From NCBI RefSeq assembly GCF_013409625.1, contig NZ_JACCBF010000001.1, positions 4,405,001-4,469,000 of the forward strand: 64,000 bases of DNA. Direction: 5' to 3'. A program made the position numbers and the translations under genes. The notes below the pieces were generated by a model. It saw only the letters and a program-made list of their open reading frames with translations, was not told where the DNA came from and ran no database searches. The DNA comes from Nocardioides kongjuensis (GTDB lineage: Bacteria; Actinomycetota; Actinomycetes; Propionibacteriales; Nocardioidaceae). The number at the start of each line of letters is the position of its first letter. The first letter of the stretch is position 1. Below are positions 61,158-64,000 of the stretch, piece by piece.

Positions 61158-61220
61158 ACCCACAGCGAGGACCGCTCTACCGACTCGATGAGCCGACAGA
61201 GCCGAGAGCGAGGGGACCCC

Positions 61221-61544
61221 GTGGCGATCCTGCGACCTGGCGGTGCTGACTCGACGTCGGGCGACGACTATGACCCATTTGCGCCCGTGGAGGGCGACGT
61301 GATCCGGCTCATGGCGAAAGAGGACGTCGATTGCCCGTTGTGGCACGCCGGTCTTCTGTTCAGCGATGCGGAGGAGTTCATCGAGTTCGGTGCCCCGCCC
61401 GAGCTAGCTCGCGATCTTGCGGCATGGGCAGCCGACCGTCAGGCGAACGGGCGACACGTCGCCTCCGACATCGAGGCGGCCAAGCTAGTCGAGAGGCTGT
61501 CGGAGGCCTTCGACCATCGCTACCGCTTCGTCTTTCGACCATGA
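61221..61544 (+). CDS. Small acidic immunity-like protein (copy 3 of 3)
   Basis: A 107-residue acidic protein from the GTG at 61221, with GAGGGG five bases upstream; the longer open frame upstream looks non-coding. It aligns along its length with the 17439 product: VIRLMAKEDVDCPLWHAGLL, FSDAEEFIEFGAPPELARDL, AAWAADRQANGR and AFDHRYRFVFRP. Most differences lie in the N-terminal 20 residues and in the stretch before LVERL. A family scattered over 40 kb next to repeats and decayed genes suggests immunity or modular exchange; the biochemical role is unknown. Confidence 0.7.
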   Translation: MAILRPGGADSTSGDDYDPFAPVEGDVIRLMAKEDVDCPLWHAGLLFSDAEEFIEFGAPPELARDLAAWAADRQANGRHVASDIEAAKLVERLSEAFDHRYRFVFRP

Positions 61545-61635
61545 CCGAGGAGCGGCCGCTGGATGACGAAACCCGGCCCGTCGACCTCCGGGCAGGCTGG
61601 CGGGCCAGCGCCACCGGCCCTCGGTCCGACGTGGA

Positions 61636-61880
61636 TCAGAGCGTGATCCAGTACCCGCCACCGACGGCGTAGAGCCGCACTTAGGCCCACTGGGCCAGGC
61701 TGATCGACGCGGCACCGTCGATGCTTGTCGCCAGGGCCGGCGTTCACGATCACCGTGGGACCGTCGGTGTTCTTGATGACGTACAGGTTGCCGACGGCGG
61801 CCGCGACTGCGGGGGAGCCAGAGGGTGGCGCGGCGGGCGGGAGCTGGAAGATCGTAAGGTCGTTGTGGTCGCTGACCCGG
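61636..61880 (-). pseudogene. Remnant of a tail-fibre-like or exported protein C-terminus
   Basis: On the minus strand, HNDLTIFQLPPAAPPSGSPA and VGNLYVIKNTDGPTVIVNAG are followed, after a frame change, by IDGAASISLAQWA, a TAA, then VRLYAVGGGYWITL and TGA. The order N-x-Y-x-I-K-N, V-x-V, IDGA-x-S-x-x-L and V-R-L-Y-x-V-G is common at the ends of phage structural and related exported proteins. A frameshift and a stop make it non-functional. No gene is seen from 61881 to 62559. Confidence 0.5.
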
Positions 61881-62559
61881 GCTTCGGGCGTCGCCCGGGC
61901 TCTCCGGGCAGCCGACGGTGGTCGGGAGGTAGATGACGCCCTTGCCCCGCGCGGCGGTGTATGGCTCTGCGGGTGCGAGAGACCGCGACAGAAGCTAGGC
62001 ATGGACAAGTGCCTTCCACGGCCCGGGCCGGTACGCCATTGCAACGGCGAGCGTCGCGCTGAGCTCGGCGCGGAGCTCGAGGGCGATCATGCCGGCATCG
62101 AAGGCAAAGGTGCCGTCTGCTGTGCGAGCGTGATCAACGATCGCCAAGGCCCCGCCAACGGCTTCGGGGAGCCGGCAGATGCCGGAGACAGGGGTTCAAA
62201 GATCATCGCCTCAGCGGAATTTCGTTCAGGATCGAGAAAGAAACTTCGTTCAGGATCGAGAACTCGTGGCGCCATTGGTGGCGATGGCGATGCGGAAGTA
62301 GGGAAGACCGAGGCCGAGCACGACGCCATCCGAAACAGGCGGCCCTCGTGCCGTAAGACGGTCGACCAACCGCGCGTCCCTACAGTAGGCGACGTCGGGC
62401 CGGGCCCGCATCCCGCGCTCCGTCGCGGTGTTCGTCTGGTCCGCGTCTGGGAGGGAGGCGGACCAGGCGAACACTACATTGGTCAGATGGCACAAGGAGA
62501 TGGCCAGGGCAGCGCGGCGTGCCTAGTAGAAGGTCCCTTTGCGCAGGCAAGACGTCTAG

Positions 62560-63643
62560 GTGTACCCGGCCATCAGGTTGGTAGCAGCCGGCTGATCGGT
62601 GGCTTGCCTCCAAGTGCGCTGTGGCGGCGTTCAGTGTTGTAGTGCTCGAGCCAGGGAGCAAGAGCGGCTGTGCGCTGGTCGTTGGTGGTGAAGACCTGGC
62701 GGTAGGCCCACTCGGTGGCCAGGGTCCGGTTCAGGCGTTCGACCTTGCCGTTCTGCCAAGGGCAGTGGGGACGGATGAACTTCTGGACGATGCCGTGCTC
62801 GGCGCACACCGTGCGCAGCGACCATCGGTAGGCCCAGGCGTTGTCGGTCATCAACCGCTCGATCCGAGTGATCCCGTGGGCGCCGAAGTAGGCGATCGCA
62901 CGCTCGAGGAATGCCGCGCAACTTGGCCCCTTCTCGTCGGGCAGGATCTCCCTGTAGGCCAGCCGGGAGTGGTCATCGACCAGGGAGTGGACGTAGTCGA
63001 ACCCGACCTTCGTGGACCGGTCGCGCTCGATCGAGCCACTGGCACGACCGTGGGCACGCCAGCCGCCGCCGTCGGGGATCCGGCCGATCTTTCTTCACAT
63101 CCATGTGGACCAGCTCGCCGGGCCGGTCCCGCTCGTAGCGGATCGCGGTCTGTTTCGAGGACCGGATGACATCGCCGGTGATCGGGTCGCACTCACGCAG
63201 GTAAGGCACGCGGTAGCGACGCAGAATCCGTGACACAGTCCGTGCAGGCACTCCGACCTTCGGGCCGAGAACATCAGGGCCCTCACGCAGCTCGGCACGA
63301 GCAGCGAGGACCTTCTGCTCGACCTCGTTGCTGGTCTTGGTGGGCAGCGAGTGGGGGCGTGAGGAGCGGGTGGCCAGGCCGTCTTCGCCTTCGGCGGCGT
63401 AACGGTCGATCCAGGTCTTCACACACTTGCGAGACACGCCCATCGCAGCAGCGATGTGGGCTTGTTTCCAGCCTGCTTGGTGGCGTTGGACGATCAGGCG
63501 TCGACCGTGAACGGTCAGCCGGGCACTACCGTGGGACACGAGAACCTCCGGGTTGGAGTGGGCCTTAGACAAGCCACATCCCACCCGGAGGTTCTCGTTC
63601 GTTCAGCCAGCCACGCCGCTACCAACGTCCTGGCCGGGTACAC
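62560..63643 (-). mobile_element. IS481-family insertion sequence flanked by CTAG
   Basis: 26-base inverted repeats with 3 mismatches: GTGTACCCGGCCA then GTTGGTAGC at the left (62560-62585) and their complement at the right (63618-63643). CTAG sits directly outside both ends (62556-62559, 63644-63647), matching the target preference known for IS481-type elements. About 1.08 kb, one transposase gene on the minus strand. Confidence 0.88.
62573..63536 (-). pseudogene. IS481 transposase with a +1 frameshift
   Basis: Start GTG at 63536 (SHGSARLTVHGRRLIVQRHQ). N-terminal HTH region: WKQAHIAAAMGVSRKCVKTW, then VPARTVSRILRRYRVPYLRE. The integrase core should begin HMDVKKIGRIPDGGG, but an AAGAAAG (63092-63098) in place of AAGAAG shifts the frame after HMDVKK. 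The correct frame resumes with VHSLVDDHSRLAYREIL, LMTDNAWAYRWSLR, FIRPHCPWQNGKVERLNRTL and HYNTERRHSALGGKPP. The Asp-Asp-Glu residues are all present in the second part. A one-base insertion, natural or sequencing, inactivates it. Confidence 0.85.
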
Positions 63644-63760
63644 CTAGAGCGGTGCATTTGGGTCCACGATCGGTGCCGGTGGAGACCAGACTTCAGAGCG
63701 CCACGGCTCTGAAATGGCCCGAGGACATCGGCTGTGGCGGCCGAGGCCCTCGGGCCTGGA

Positions 63761-64000
63761 TCACATTCCCGGCATGGCGAGGAACTCGTGGACGTCGATC
63801 GTGCCAACCGCAAGATGGGGATGCGCGGCGAGCAGATCGTCGAGGGCCTCACGAGATTCGGTCTCGAGGATGGAGTAGCCACCGACGGTGCTGTCGCCTC
63901 CGGAGACGGGGGAGCCTCCGTCGACAACGGCGTCGCCGGCACGGCCGAACCACTCCATCCACGCTTGCATGCCAGCCTGCTGCGCTTCCGGGCTTGCGCT
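63761..64000 (-). CDS. YciI-like (YCII-related) protein, N-terminus beyond window
   Basis: The frame enters from the right edge and ends at 63761; about 79 codons are visible. WMEWFGRAGDAVVDGGSPVS, GGYSILETESREALDDLLAA and TIDVHEFLAMPG are typical of the second half of YCII-related ferredoxin-fold proteins, small dimers often near sigma factors or in stress and catabolic loci. The N-terminal strand and the conserved His are outside the window. It lies next to the right end of the IS481 element. Confidence 0.72.
   Translation of the reverse strand, partial: SASPEAQQAGMQAWMEWFGRAGDAVVDGGSPVSGGDSTVGGYSILETESREALDDLLAAHPHLAVGTIDVHEFLAMPGM

Noticed and set aside
1-64000. CRISPR array or rRNA operon
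   Set aside because: No series of regularly spaced short repeats and no conserved rRNA segments were seen on reading through.

Overview
The window is high-GC DNA with frequent GTG starts, many 4-base ATGA/GTGA gene overlaps, sortase-type and lipobox-bearing exported proteins, and a DUF4193 gene. This points to an actinomycete, plausibly Nocardioidaceae or a relative; the genus is a guess because no rRNA or other marker is present. No rRNA, tRNA or CRISPR array was found.

Layout. 1-8 kb: an HD-domain phosphohydrolase (cut by the left edge), an XRE regulator with a palindromic promoter, a very large serine recombinase and small unknown genes. 8.7-24.4 kb: an accessory region of exported proteins with CshA-like or Ig-like repeats, candidate toxin and immunity genes, lipoproteins and membrane proteins, mixed with duplicated and decayed fragments. 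Examples are a 500-base dispersed repeat, a duplicated 260-base cassette and a fossil copy of a lipoprotein gene. 25-33.2 kb: a candidate defence cluster with a DpnII/MboI-like nuclease, a defective IS3 element, and a winged-helix regulator whose operator-like palindrome lies between it and a DUF5131 gene; the partner TcmP gene and a 5'-truncated adenine methyltransferase/specificity protein follow. 33.3-37.2 kb: DUF4193, a GT61 glycosyltransferase pseudogene and an LPNTG adhesin.

38.4-44.3 kb: a tightly coupled five-gene operon: P-loop NTPase, an ABC exporter-fold protein whose ATPase domain lacks several catalytic residues, two related serine hydrolases and a CapA-like metallophosphatase. 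It looks like an uncharacterised envelope or polymer system. 44.8-48 kb: small unknown genes, an Imm70-type immunity protein and a CAP-domain secreted protein.

48.3-58.1 kb: two XRE-cupin regulators diverge from a seven-gene catabolic operon: dimeric alpha/beta-barrel protein, HyuA, HyuB, sugar-type (CUT2) ABC ATPase, permease and binding protein, and an M24 peptidase-fold enzyme. The gene set suggests import and hydrolysis of a cyclic amide or related amidated compound. 58-64 kb: an XRE-like regulator, a secreted GH16 glucanase, structured hairpin repeats, a third copy of the small acidic immunity-like family, an IS481 element with a frameshifted transposase, and a YciI-like gene cut by the right edge.
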